IMG/VR virus record: IMGVR_UViG_3300010148_000028
Span: 1-42,481 of that record
DNA from: a virus
DNA length: 42,481 bases
Reading direction: 5' to 3' (one strand)
The position numbers and the translations under genes are program-made. The notes under the pieces were generated by a model. The model saw only the letters and a program-made list of their open reading frames with translations, did no database searches and had not been told where the DNA came from. The stretch's first letter is position 1. Every line of letters begins with the position of its first letter. Positions 29,976 through 37,380 of this stretch are shown one piece after another.

Positions 29976-30605
29976 TTAGTTATCTCCAGGTAATGAACAT
30001 TTGCAAGTTAAGTCGCAAAGCATTTCACTAATAATAGTATTTACTTTGAAAAATTTATCTTTTTTAATTTTACTGCCAACTGATTCATTCATAGGCTTCA
30101 TGAAAGCTCCATGTGTTGATGGATTTGAAACGAAATCCCAGCATACTAATTCAAAATCATTTTGTACTGCAACAGTATCTTCACTAATTTGTTTTACTGA
30201 ACCAAGTCCTCTAGATGATATACCAAGTTTAATACCTGATCTTAATAGCTCTTTAAGTATATTACCTGATGGTGTTGAAAGAACTTCAACTTTACCCATT
30301 ACATCATCTCCGTTCCACCATACATCTAATATATTATGAGAAGCGTTAGCTAAATTAACTACAGAAGTATCAGGATGATCTAATTCACCTAAAGCTCTTC
30401 TTTCAGATATTTGAACTTTTTTATATTCGTTTACTTCTCTCATTAGAATATCTTTTGGGTATACTCTTCCGTTTTGATTTTTCGCACCAGCACGTTGCAA
30501 CACACCTGACACAATAACTCTACCATTATTCTGTTGTTCAGATTCAATAATCATTTGTGGTGATATATCAAATGGTGTATAATCTATAAGTAATGTTTTA
30601 CTCAT
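29976..30605 (-). CDS. 21: Prohead core protease gp21
   Basis: This 209-residue serine protease cleaves scaffold and capsid proteins as the head matures. Seen: NNGRVIVSGVLQRAGAKNQNGRVYP near residues 26-50 (split), catalytic His77 in GELDHPDT, and the nucleophile region SGIKLGISSRGLGS (123-136), Ser130 or Ser131, all standard for T4 gp21. I place the start at the ATG 30603-30605, preceded by GGGAGAG and overlapping the stop of a 41-residue gene in an ATGA junction, rather than at the in-frame GTG five codons upstream. The size is like T4 gp21 (212). Confidence 0.95.
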   Translation of the reverse strand: MSKTLLIDYTPFDISPQMIIESEQQNNGRVIVSGVLQRAGAKNQNGRVYPKDILMREVNEYKKVQISERRALGELDHPDTSVVNLANASHNILDVWWNGDDVMGKVEVLSTPSGNILKELLRSGIKLGISSRGLGSVKQISEDTVAVQNDFELVCWDFVSNPSTHGAFMKPMNESVGSKIKKDKFFKVNTIISEMLCDLTCKCSLPGDN

Positions 30606-30727
30606 CCTAATCTCTCCCACGTGCTACGTTTTCGGTATAAATCGAAAAATATACGAGCAAGTTCGGTGCGAATAATTTTTCGCATTTCTTCGATAGTAAT
30701 ATTTTCATTAATAATATCTTTGCTCAT
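30602..30727 (-). CDS. Tiny 41-residue gene before gp21
   Basis: An open frame from ATG 30725-30727 to TGA 30602-30604 encodes 41 residues: MSKDIINENITIEEMRKII, then RTELARIFFDLYRKRSTWER and LG. Its ATG follows the upstream stop directly (TAAATG) and its stop overlaps the gp21 ATG (ATGA), so it is tightly coupled on both sides, which argues it is real. It is helical and charged. T4 has the small core proteins 67 and 68 between genes 20 and 21; this may play the part of one of them, though no sequence match is claimed. Confidence 0.7.
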   Translation of the reverse strand: MSKDIINENITIEEMRKIIRTELARIFFDLYRKRSTWERLG

Positions 30728-31168
30728 TTAGAATTTCCTTAATTTTTCACCAATACGCATCATACGTTCTGATATCTTATATAAATTATTTCTAGTAGAT
30801 TTCCAGTATTGTTTATTATCAATACCTTCTTCTGTTTTTAATTTTATATTCTGATTAATAATACGTTCAATTCTAAAAAGTTTACTACTAACTTCTTTTA
30901 TAGATTTATTAACTTTTTGTTTAGCTGAAAAATCATTATTCTTTTTATATTCATTATATGAAACTTCATTAAGAAAAGAAGCAGATGCCATTTTTCTAAA
31001 TTTAGATTCTTTTACTTTTTTATACCCTGATTTTTCAACATCATCATCATCTAAATCACCAAATGCATATTTAGTATTATATGCTTCACCTGCGCCTGTT
31101 GTAGATATTTCTTCTAGTTCTTCTTCAACTTCTTTTAATTTTTTTTCTAATAATTTATTTAACGACAT
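30728..31168 (-). CDS. Head-core protein candidate with TTGAGEAY motif
   Basis: This 146-residue protein begins with a Glu/Lys coiled coil (NKLLEKKLKEVEEELEEI), followed by the distinctive STTGAGEAYNTKYAFGD (about residues 22-38), an acidic patch (LDDDD) and a basic helical end (KLFRIERIINQNIKLK). I have seen similar Thr-Thr-Gly-Ala motifs before a Tyr/Ala-Phe step in marine T4-like phage proteins, but no function is known to me. It overlaps the upstream gene by 14 bases and touches the 41-residue gene. It stands where T4 has gp67/gp68 prohead core proteins. Confidence 0.7.
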   Translation of the reverse strand: MSLNKLLEKKLKEVEEELEEISTTGAGEAYNTKYAFGDLDDDDVEKSGYKKVKESKFRKMASASFLNEVSYNEYKKNNDFSAKQKVNKSIKEVSSKLFRIERIINQNIKLKTEEGIDNKQYWKSTRNNLYKISERMMRIGEKLRKF

Positions 31169-32021
31169 TATTTAACTCCTTAATTAAATTATAAGAACGA
31201 AGTACAGAGACTAAATGCTTATCTCTTATTTTATTTTCTTTTTTTATAAGCTTTAATTGATCTGATACTTCTTTAAGCTTTATCTTTACAACCTTATCAC
31301 TTACTTTAGGTGTAAGTAAACTTAAAGCTTTAGTTACAATGTTTACTTCTTTAATAATATATTTTTTTAATGAAGAAAGATTAGATATATTATTAATATA
31401 TTCTTTTAGTAAATTTTTCTGCTTAACGTTTAATTTACCATACTTTTTATTAAATTTCTCAAGTAAAATTTTATAAGATAATAATCTTAAATCCTGATCT
31501 TGTTTAGAATACTCTTTAATAATAGTTTCTTTTGTATTTTTAGTACTTCCAAATTTTTCAAGAATATGCTCAGTAAGAAAAACTCTACTTTTCATTACAT
31601 TCATAGGATTAGAAAATCTTTTATTGTTTTTACTCTCAAGTATTTTATAAATAGATGCATTTAATTTATAATTAGCAACATGAGATTTGAAAAAATCTTC
31701 TAAATTGTATTTTGACTTTATTTCTTTTATAAGGTTATATTTTTCTCTATTAAGTTTAGCACTTGATAGTTTATTATGTTCAGCAACTACTACATCAATA
31801 AATTTTTCAGCTCTAGCTTCATTTTTATATTTTTGAACTTGTAACGCTTTATATAAATTTAATTCCTTACTCAAATACGAATTTTTGTTAAAAAATTCTT
31901 TTACAATAAAAATAGCTGGTGATTTCTCAATACCATTAATAGTATCAGATGTTATTTGTCGAGTAAGTAACTCGAATAACACACCTACATTTTTTATTTT
32001 ATTATGTTTAATGTTTGCCAT
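31155..32021 (-). CDS. Helical protein of the head module, unknown function
   Basis: This 288-residue protein is very rich in Lys, Asn, Ile and Leu and predicted helical throughout, starting MANIKHNKIKNVGVLFELLTRQ. Segments such as EARAEKFIDVVVAEHNKL and SDQLKLIKKENKIRDKHLV look like long helices. It lies between portal gp20 and the core-protein-like genes, so a role in prohead core or portal assembly is plausible. An ATATTTAT element (32054-32061) lies just ahead. Confidence 0.7.
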   Translation of the reverse strand: MANIKHNKIKNVGVLFELLTRQITSDTINGIEKSPAIFIVKEFFNKNSYLSKELNLYKALQVQKYKNEARAEKFIDVVVAEHNKLSSAKLNREKYNLIKEIKSKYNLEDFFKSHVANYKLNASIYKILESKNNKRFSNPMNVMKSRVFLTEHILEKFGSTKNTKETIIKEYSKQDQDLRLLSYKILLEKFNKKYGKLNVKQKNLLKEYINNISNLSSLKKYIIKEVNIVTKALSLLTPKVSDKVVKIKLKEVSDQLKLIKKENKIRDKHLVSVLRSYNLIKELNNVVK

Positions 32022-32053
32022 ATTACTATTCCAATATATACATCTATGCTTAT

Positions 32054-32061
32054 ATAAATAT
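32054..32061 (-). promoter_or_regulatory. Recurring ATATTTAT element after portal gene
   Basis: The sense strand reads GATATTTATATAAGCAT, overlapping the last base of the portal stop codon, 33 bases before the next ATG. It contains TTGATA with a plausible GTATAT 17 bases on, so it could also be read as a sigma70-type site. Confidence 0.42.
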
Positions 32062-33830
32062 CAACTTGTTTGCAAAGAATCATCATCTATCAAATTATTT
32101 TCACTTAATAATGATGGTTTTTTGTTTTTGTCTATACTTTTAAGTAAAGAGTCGATATTCTCTCTATATGTATGTTTTATGCTTCTATCTCTATTCTTAA
32201 TATCTCTTATACGCGTGCCATTTCCTGTAGGATCTGAACCTCTAACATGATCTTGTGTCCCGTATTTAGTACCTTCAGGTGGTCTTCCAACAGGATTAAT
32301 TGATGATTCAGTTGGTTCATCATCATCTGGCTGTATTTTTGGATCAGCAGCTGGATCTTCACCTTCGTCTTCAATTTTAGTTTTTCTAAATGCTTGCTTA
32401 ACATCTTCAATAACACTCGCTCTTTCTTTTTCAATTTCTTGATCTGACATATTAAAGATATTTTTATATACCCAATCTTCAGACATCATTTTACCATCTT
32501 TCATATCTCTAGCAAGATCAACTTTTTCTTTCCAAAGTGATATCTTTTCTTGTTGGTAAATAGTTGAAGAGTTAGTTAATCCTAAACTAAAATCAACTAA
32601 TTTTTCATCAGTATATCCCTGTGAGTATAGATGTACTATAGCAATTTTAGTAAGTTCAGAAGTTACTATTCTTTGTATACGTTCTATAGTTCTTGCAAAT
32701 CTCACATCTTCAGCAGCTAGTGTAGCTTTACCTTCAGTTGTTTCATCATATCCTAAAAATGCTTTTGGTATTTTTAACCCTGCAAATATTTTATTTTTTA
32801 GGTAATCGACATCTTCAATACCACCAAATTCCATGCCTGATAATGAATCTATTTCAGTACCTGATTGACCTCCTCTTACAGGTAAGTAAAAATCTTCTAG
32901 CATATTTTGCATATTAAACTTAAGATTATATTCACCAGTTGTTTGATCTATATAAGGAGTTTTTTTCATTTTATCGATAACTTGTCTCATATAGTTATCA
33001 ACTTCATTAGGAGGTATATTACCTATATCTATCTTAAATACTCTCTTTTCAGGTGCACGCATAATTCTATGAATCATCATAGCATCTTCCATAAGAGTTA
33101 ATTGTTTCCAAACTTTTCTAGCACCTTCAAGCATTGATTTACCATAAGGTAAAAAGTTAGTATCAGACAATAATCTAAAGTGAGCTACTTCATAGTTTTC
33201 AAAATCTTTTCTAGTTGTTTGACCTCCACTAGATGATTGACCAGCTAATGAAATATCATGCACAAATTTAACATACTCAGGTTTAGCAGGGTCGGTACCT
33301 TCTTCTCTTACCATTTCATAAGTTGAAATTGGTTGTGCATTTGTTACACCTAATTTTTCTGTAATATCTAACTTTAAGTAAAAGTCACCATACTTACACA
33401 TATTACGTATCCAAGGCCATAGATTAAATTCAATATTAAGTACATCATAGAATAAATTATGTAATATTTTTTCAATATCTTGATCTTTACAATTTATACT
33501 TAATACTTGATCGAATTCATTTTTTATAGTGGATTCATCAGCATAAATATCTAATGCTGAAGAAATAATAGAATCATCATCCATCGATTCATAGTCAGTA
33601 AATAAATTTAATCTTTGTACTTGATAATTTTGATATTGATTATATGTTAAATTACTTAATGAGCCGTGTAGTTTAGTATATCTATCTATGAGTCTATTAG
33701 TTGCTAATCCACTATTAGATTGAACTTTATTTACATCAATAACCTTTAATTTATTTGTTCCAACTCTACGTACTACTGCATTAGTTGAAAATAATGTTTG
33801 CAGTCTTCCAAAAAAAGTCTTATCTGCCAT
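32061..33830 (-). CDS. 20: Portal protein gp20
   Basis: This 589-residue protein forms the ring through which DNA enters the head. Typical gp20 parts seen: SIISSALDIYADESTIKNEF, FYLKLDITEKLGV, a central helix with MIHRIMRAPEKRVFKIDIGNIP, YLKNKIFAGLKIPKAFLGYDE (about residues 350-370) and a late helix with VEIT-like acidic patches. T4 gp20 is 524 residues; the extra C-terminal tail here (from about 505) is Pro/Asp-rich and low complexity (EDEGEDPAADPKIQPDDDEP). It follows gp17 by 12 bases, with an AAGGAG ribosome site. Confidence 0.94.
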   Translation of the reverse strand: MADKTFFGRLQTLFSTNAVVRRVGTNKLKVIDVNKVQSNSGLATNRLIDRYTKLHGSLSNLTYNQYQNYQVQRLNLFTDYESMDDDSIISSALDIYADESTIKNEFDQVLSINCKDQDIEKILHNLFYDVLNIEFNLWPWIRNMCKYGDFYLKLDITEKLGVTNAQPISTYEMVREEGTDPAKPEYVKFVHDISLAGQSSSGGQTTRKDFENYEVAHFRLLSDTNFLPYGKSMLEGARKVWKQLTLMEDAMMIHRIMRAPEKRVFKIDIGNIPPNEVDNYMRQVIDKMKKTPYIDQTTGEYNLKFNMQNMLEDFYLPVRGGQSGTEIDSLSGMEFGGIEDVDYLKNKIFAGLKIPKAFLGYDETTEGKATLAAEDVRFARTIERIQRIVTSELTKIAIVHLYSQGYTDEKLVDFSLGLTNSSTIYQQEKISLWKEKVDLARDMKDGKMMSEDWVYKNIFNMSDQEIEKERASVIEDVKQAFRKTKIEDEGEDPAADPKIQPDDDEPTESSINPVGRPPEGTKYGTQDHVRGSDPTGNGTRIRDIKNRDRSIKHTYRENIDSLLKSIDKNKKPSLLSENNLIDDDSLQTS

Positions 33831-33842
33831 TTTTTATACTCC

Positions 33843-35423
33843 TTATAATAACCATGTTAAATCTTCTTTGTTGTTTCCTAAATTCATATTCCATGAATCG
33901 TCAGGATCAGCTTTTTGCGTGTAAACTCCATTGTATGATGTATTTGTTCCCATCAATCCTATAGCTCTTTTATTAAGTTCTAATCCTTCGTTTCTTAATT
34001 TCAAAGCTGTATCACGAATATACATAGCAATAGAGAATGCCATTACTAAATCATCGTTATACCCAGATTGTGCTTCCGGTCTAGACCCTCTCCAAACGAA
34101 AACAAACAGTTCGTCAATAAGTCTAGTCGAACGCACAACACACGCTTTTTCTCTAAAATAAATATCTAGCTTTGATATCAAAAGTGGTCTAGTCCTAGCA
34201 GATGTTGTAAAACCTGGTACCATTTGTGATTTATCTTTCATATCATAGCCTTTTTTAAGCTGAACTTCAGGATCAACAACACCATCGTGTTTATATGTAT
34301 AATATAAATTTCTATAACCTCTATCTATTGCAGGTTGTAAAGCTGCCCATCCTATATTAGCGTTCTCAACTACTAATAATGCTTCATTATATTCAGTAGC
34401 AACATTTACTAACATATTACCAAACTCTTTAACACCTATTTGACCTTTATATTCAGCTACTTGAGTAACTGACTCAATATCAATAACATGAAAGGTAGAG
34501 TAGTCTGCACCATCACCTCTTGCAACGTCTGCTACAACAACATAATCTTTTGTATAATTAGGATATTCCCATACCCAGTATGAATTATCATGACCTCGTT
34601 TTTCGACAGGATCTTGACACATATTAGTTTTATACCATTCTAATAAAGGACCAGGTATAACTGAATTACCAGATGAAATAAAATCACAATCACATTCTTG
34701 AGCTGCTTGATCAGTACCTAGAATTACATCTTGTTCATCTCTCCATGTTTGATTACGTTCAGGATGCACTGTCCAGTGTAATCTAATAGTACTAAATTTA
34801 TTTTCGCCGTTTTCAGCTTTTACCCATTCTTTATGAAACCAATTACCTACTCCATTAGGTGTTGATAACGCAATACATCTACCACCGGTAGCAAGAGTTT
34901 GTTGTGCTGAAGTCCATATTTCATCAATACCATCAATAAATGCTGCCTCATCAATAACTAGCAAAGATAGTGCTTCAGATCTACCAGCATCGGGAGATGA
35001 AGAAACTGCTTTACATTGAGACCCATTTTTTAATCTTAATGATAATTTATTATCTTCTAAAACTTGTCCTCTTAACCAGCTAGGTAAATTTTCATGCATT
35101 ACACGTATTTTAGTTACAAGATTTTTTGCTGTATCTTGTTTAATTGCAATAACTAATGCGTTAAAGTCAGCATTAAATATCATACCCCATAGAGTGTATC
35201 CCGCTGTAAGAGTAGATATACCTAATTGACGTGATTTAAGAATAATATTATAATCATGATCTTTGAACTGCGTAAGAGCTTTTTCTTGAAATGGATATAA
35301 ATCAAAATTTATTTTACCCCGGGTTGGGTGTTGAATTTTACAATACTTCCTCATAAAGTGTACAGGATCTTTTGCGCACTTTATATACTCTAATTGTATT
35401 ATTTGTTTTATATCTTTAGCCAT
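33843..35423 (-). CDS. 17: Terminase large subunit gp17
   Basis: This 526-residue protein packages DNA. ATPase: DLYPFQEKAL adenine-binding Q motif, Walker A-like SRQLGIST (64-71), Walker B LLVIDEAAF (154-162) and coupling motif ALSTPNG (185-191). Nuclease (RNase H fold): VVVADVARGDGADYSTF (295-311) and a late GYNDDLVMAFSIA with its acidic pair. T4 gp17 is 610 residues. No small terminase (gp16) is recognised nearby. The ATG at 35421-35423 follows an ATATTTAT element with no visible ribosome site, a possible leaderless start. Confidence 0.95.
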   Translation of the reverse strand: MAKDIKQIIQLEYIKCAKDPVHFMRKYCKIQHPTRGKINFDLYPFQEKALTQFKDHDYNIILKSRQLGISTLTAGYTLWGMIFNADFNALVIAIKQDTAKNLVTKIRVMHENLPSWLRGQVLEDNKLSLRLKNGSQCKAVSSSPDAGRSEALSLLVIDEAAFIDGIDEIWTSAQQTLATGGRCIALSTPNGVGNWFHKEWVKAENGENKFSTIRLHWTVHPERNQTWRDEQDVILGTDQAAQECDCDFISSGNSVIPGPLLEWYKTNMCQDPVEKRGHDNSYWVWEYPNYTKDYVVVADVARGDGADYSTFHVIDIESVTQVAEYKGQIGVKEFGNMLVNVATEYNEALLVVENANIGWAALQPAIDRGYRNLYYTYKHDGVVDPEVQLKKGYDMKDKSQMVPGFTTSARTRPLLISKLDIYFREKACVVRSTRLIDELFVFVWRGSRPEAQSGYNDDLVMAFSIAMYIRDTALKLRNEGLELNKRAIGLMGTNTSYNGVYTQKADPDDSWNMNLGNNKEDLTWLL

Positions 35424-35429
35424 GTATAT

Positions 35430-35437
35430 ATAAATAT
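35430..35437 (-). promoter_or_regulatory. Recurring ATATTTAT element before terminase
   Basis: The sense strand reads CTATATATTTATATATACATGG, with the terminase ATG only 6 bases after the core. If it is a promoter the mRNA would start at or beside the ATG. Confidence 0.4.
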
Positions 35438-35449
35438 ATAGAAATTAAA

Positions 35450-35845
35450 TTATTGAATTTGACCTGCCAAGTAAATTGCTGTCGATGTTCCTACAACGCC
35501 GACTACAACACCAAACCACCTTTTATTATACCACTTATCAGTTATTTTTAATCTATCTGAATATAGTTTAATTTGGTCATTAAGCATTTCGATTTCATAA
35601 TTTTGATTTAGAATTATAGTTTCATTAGTAAAATTAAGATTAGTCTTATTTAATAATTGTAATTCAAGATCTGCGATTAATACAGTTTTAATAGAATCTT
35701 GGTATTCTAAAGTATCAACTGCTAGAAAGAATGCATCTAATTCAGATTGAGGTATTTTAACTATTTTATCTTGAGCACAACATTTTTTAGGAGCAGCGCA
35801 AGACGCTAGTATTATAATTCCTAAAATATATAATATTTTTTTCAT
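35450..35845 (-). CDS. Candidate unimolecular spanin (lipoprotein with C-terminal membrane segment)
   Basis: This 131-residue protein has a lipoprotein signal (basic start, hydrophobic ILYILGIIILASC) with lipobox LASC, so Cys16 would be lipidated and outer-membrane bound. A coiled-coil-like middle (about residues 45-105) follows, and then a hydrophobic C-terminal helix (WFGVVVGVVGTSTAIYLAG, about 109-127) that could sit in the inner membrane. That layout is the hallmark of unimolecular spanins, which span the periplasm and fuse the membranes in the last step of lysis. T1 gp11, the type member, is about this long. Neighbouring small membrane genes support a lysis module. Alternative: a structural or superinfection-exclusion lipoprotein. 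Confidence 0.6.
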   Translation of the reverse strand: MKKILYILGIIILASCAAPKKCCAQDKIVKIPQSELDAFFLAVDTLEYQDSIKTVLIADLELQLLNKTNLNFTNETIILNQNYEIEMLNDQIKLYSDRLKITDKWYNKRWFGVVVGVVGTSTAIYLAGQIQ

Positions 35846-36141
35846 TACTTTTTACTCCTATATTTGTTCTTAAAATCAGAAACTGTTTTTTTAGCTGATT
35901 TAGTTGATTTTACTTTACTTTTAGTATCTTTTATTTTTTTATCTTGCTTAACAACTTTTTCTTCAATCTTCTTTTTTTCCTTTTTAGATTGTTCAGTTTT
36001 CTTTTTTATATCCTTTATTTTCTTTTTATTATCTTTAAGGTCTTTTTTGAATTGTTTTTTACTACCACGTCCTGCTGACATAGCAAAAATACCTAAAATA
36101 ATTGCTCCAATACCTAATAATACTTGCCATAACTTTTTCAT
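35845..36141 (-). CDS. Basic coiled-coil protein with N-terminal membrane anchor
   Basis: This 98-residue protein has one membrane helix at the start (LWQVLLGIGAIILGIFAM, about residues 4-21) and then an extremely Lys-rich coiled coil to the end. Its stop shares a base with the ATG of the spanin candidate, so the two are translationally coupled. In lysis cassettes such a type II-like protein could be an inner membrane spanin or a holin-associated protein, but the charge density is unusual. Function unknown. Confidence 0.6.
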   Translation of the reverse strand: MKKLWQVLLGIGAIILGIFAMSAGRGSKKQFKKDLKDNKKKIKDIKKKTEQSKKEKKKIEEKVVKQDKKIKDTKSKVKSTKSAKKTVSDFKNKYRSKK

Positions 36142-36145
36142 AATC

Positions 36146-36559
36146 TTACTCCTTGTCTTTTAATCTATTATAAATTTTTCTAGCTTTTTGATAAACTTGA
36201 GTACCTTTTTTTGCCTTTAACGCTGTTCTTAATTTAACATCATTGCCAGTCTTAGGGTTTTCAATTCTTCTATCACCATGAGTTTTTCTAACATCTATTT
36301 CTTCTAAATCAACAGGTTCATTAGAAATAGCTCTATTAAAGTCAAGTTCAGCTTTCTGAACGATTTTATGCATATTAATAAGAGCTTGTTTTAATTTATC
36401 TTTCTTTTTAGGATTTTTTTCTGCAACAAAAGCTTTTCTTAATTTTTGTTGTTTAAGTTGAATATCTTGAAGAGCTTCAACGGCTTTTCTAAATCCTTTT
36501 GTCATAGATGCTTCTAACATCTTTTGTACTTCTTCTTTTATTAAATCTTTTATTTTCAT
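36146..36559 (-). CDS. Unknown basic helical protein with targeting-like N-terminus
   Basis: This 137-residue protein, starting at ATG 36557-36559 (a TTG four codons upstream is less likely), begins MKIKDLIKEEVQKMLEASMT. The ILK/LIKE start resembles the capsid-targeting-like segments of the head-region proteins, and MLEA/S offers another gp21-like site. The remainder is a long basic helical region (RKAFVAEKNPKKKDKLKQAL). A segment KTHGDRRIENPKTGNDVKL follows. It lies 2 bases after the XhlA-like gene. Function unknown; it could be packaged or may just share an N-terminal amphipathic motif. Confidence 0.6.
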   Translation of the reverse strand: MKIKDLIKEEVQKMLEASMTKGFRKAVEALQDIQLKQQKLRKAFVAEKNPKKKDKLKQALINMHKIVQKAELDFNRAISNEPVDLEEIDVRKTHGDRRIENPKTGNDVKLRTALKAKKGTQVYQKARKIYNRLKDKE

Positions 36560-36561
36560 AA

Positions 36562-36816
36562 TTAATCCCAAAATATCATTTTAGTTAATATTCCAATTAG
36601 TGCTATCCAAATTGACCATAAAACCTTTGTAGTAGATTTTCTAAACTGAGTATTCTTATTTACTCTAGCTATAGTGCCTTCGTCAGGATTTAGTAAACGT
36701 TCTTTAATCATAGAAAGATCGGCTTGCATTTTATCTTGATTCTTTTTAACATATTCAAGCTCTTGCTTTACTAAATTAATTTCATTACTTAAATGCTCGT
36801 TGGTCAGTCTAGCCAT
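36562..36816 (-). CDS. XhlA/holin-like coiled-coil membrane protein
   Basis: This 84-residue protein (ATG 36814-36816; a TTG start four codons upstream is less likely) has a coiled-coil N-terminal part (residues 10-42, NEINLVKQELEYVKKNQDK) and one C-terminal membrane helix (TTKVLWSIWIALIGILTKMI, 62-81). That matches the layout of the XhlA/hemolysin-type proteins that work with holins. It overlaps the zinc-ribbon gene by 8 bases and leads a run of four small genes ending with the spanin candidate. A membrane-anchored scaffold with no lysis role is also possible. Confidence 0.6.
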   Translation of the reverse strand: MARLTNEHLSNEINLVKQELEYVKKNQDKMQADLSMIKERLLNPDEGTIARVNKNTQFRKSTTKVLWSIWIALIGILTKMIFWD

Positions 36817-37372
36817 TTCTCTTCTCAATTATTTTTTCTAAATTTTCGTTAAACTCTTTTTTAAGTGTTTCTGAATCTTTACCGCCGCTCCAGTCCTCAA
36901 TATCACCTGCTTCAGTAATAAATTGTTTTGAATTTCTTGATTCTAACCACTCATCATATTCAGCTTTTATATCATTTATAAATGCGTTAAAATTTTTACT
37001 GTCAAATTGTTTAGACCACTCTTCATACGTTCCATTACTTATCATTTCTTGTTCCCAAATAGTAACACAAGTTAGACACATTCCCCAGCGTCTAAACATT
37101 TTTTTATGAGCTGGATGTGATAATGAATTTATACATTTAGGACATGATAAGGGTATATTAATTAATTTTCTAGCATTATCCATTTTATTAATTGTACGCT
37201 TAATACCATTTTTTATAGTCCAAGTTTTTCCTCTTTCTTCCCAAACATCACCTTCTTTACGACTATCTTCTTTTTTCAAATACCCACTACGAATTTTAGT
37301 TTTAGAACTAAAGTTACCTGAAACTAAATTTCTCATTCTTTTTACTTTACTTGTTGATATTCCTTTTTTCAT
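36809..37372 (-). CDS. Zinc-ribbon protein of unknown function
   Basis: This 187-residue protein has a basic N-terminal part (STSKVKRMRNLVSGNFSSK, then GDVWEERGKTWTIKNGIKR), a four-cysteine zinc site (Cys77 and Cys80 in CPKC, Cys99 and Cys102 in CLTC) and an acidic helical C-terminal part. Residues 151-156, FITEAG, form another Ile-x-Glu/Ala site of gp21 type. The Lys/Arg-rich head and zinc ribbon suggest nucleic acid binding. It lies 8 bases after the nucleotidyltransferase-ligase gene and overlaps the next gene. Function unknown. Confidence 0.7.
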   Translation of the reverse strand: MKKGISTSKVKRMRNLVSGNFSSKTKIRSGYLKKEDSRKEGDVWEERGKTWTIKNGIKRTINKMDNARKLINIPLSCPKCINSLSHPAHKKMFRRWGMCLTCVTIWEQEMISNGTYEEWSKQFDSKNFNAFINDIKAEYDEWLESRNSKQFITEAGDIEDWSGGKDSETLKKEFNENLEKIIEKRNG

Positions 37373-37380
37373 AATAACCC

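Noticed and set aside
30606-30620. Upstream GTG start for gp21
   Set aside because: The ATG at 30605 has a ribosome site, overlaps the upstream stop, and gives the usual protein length.
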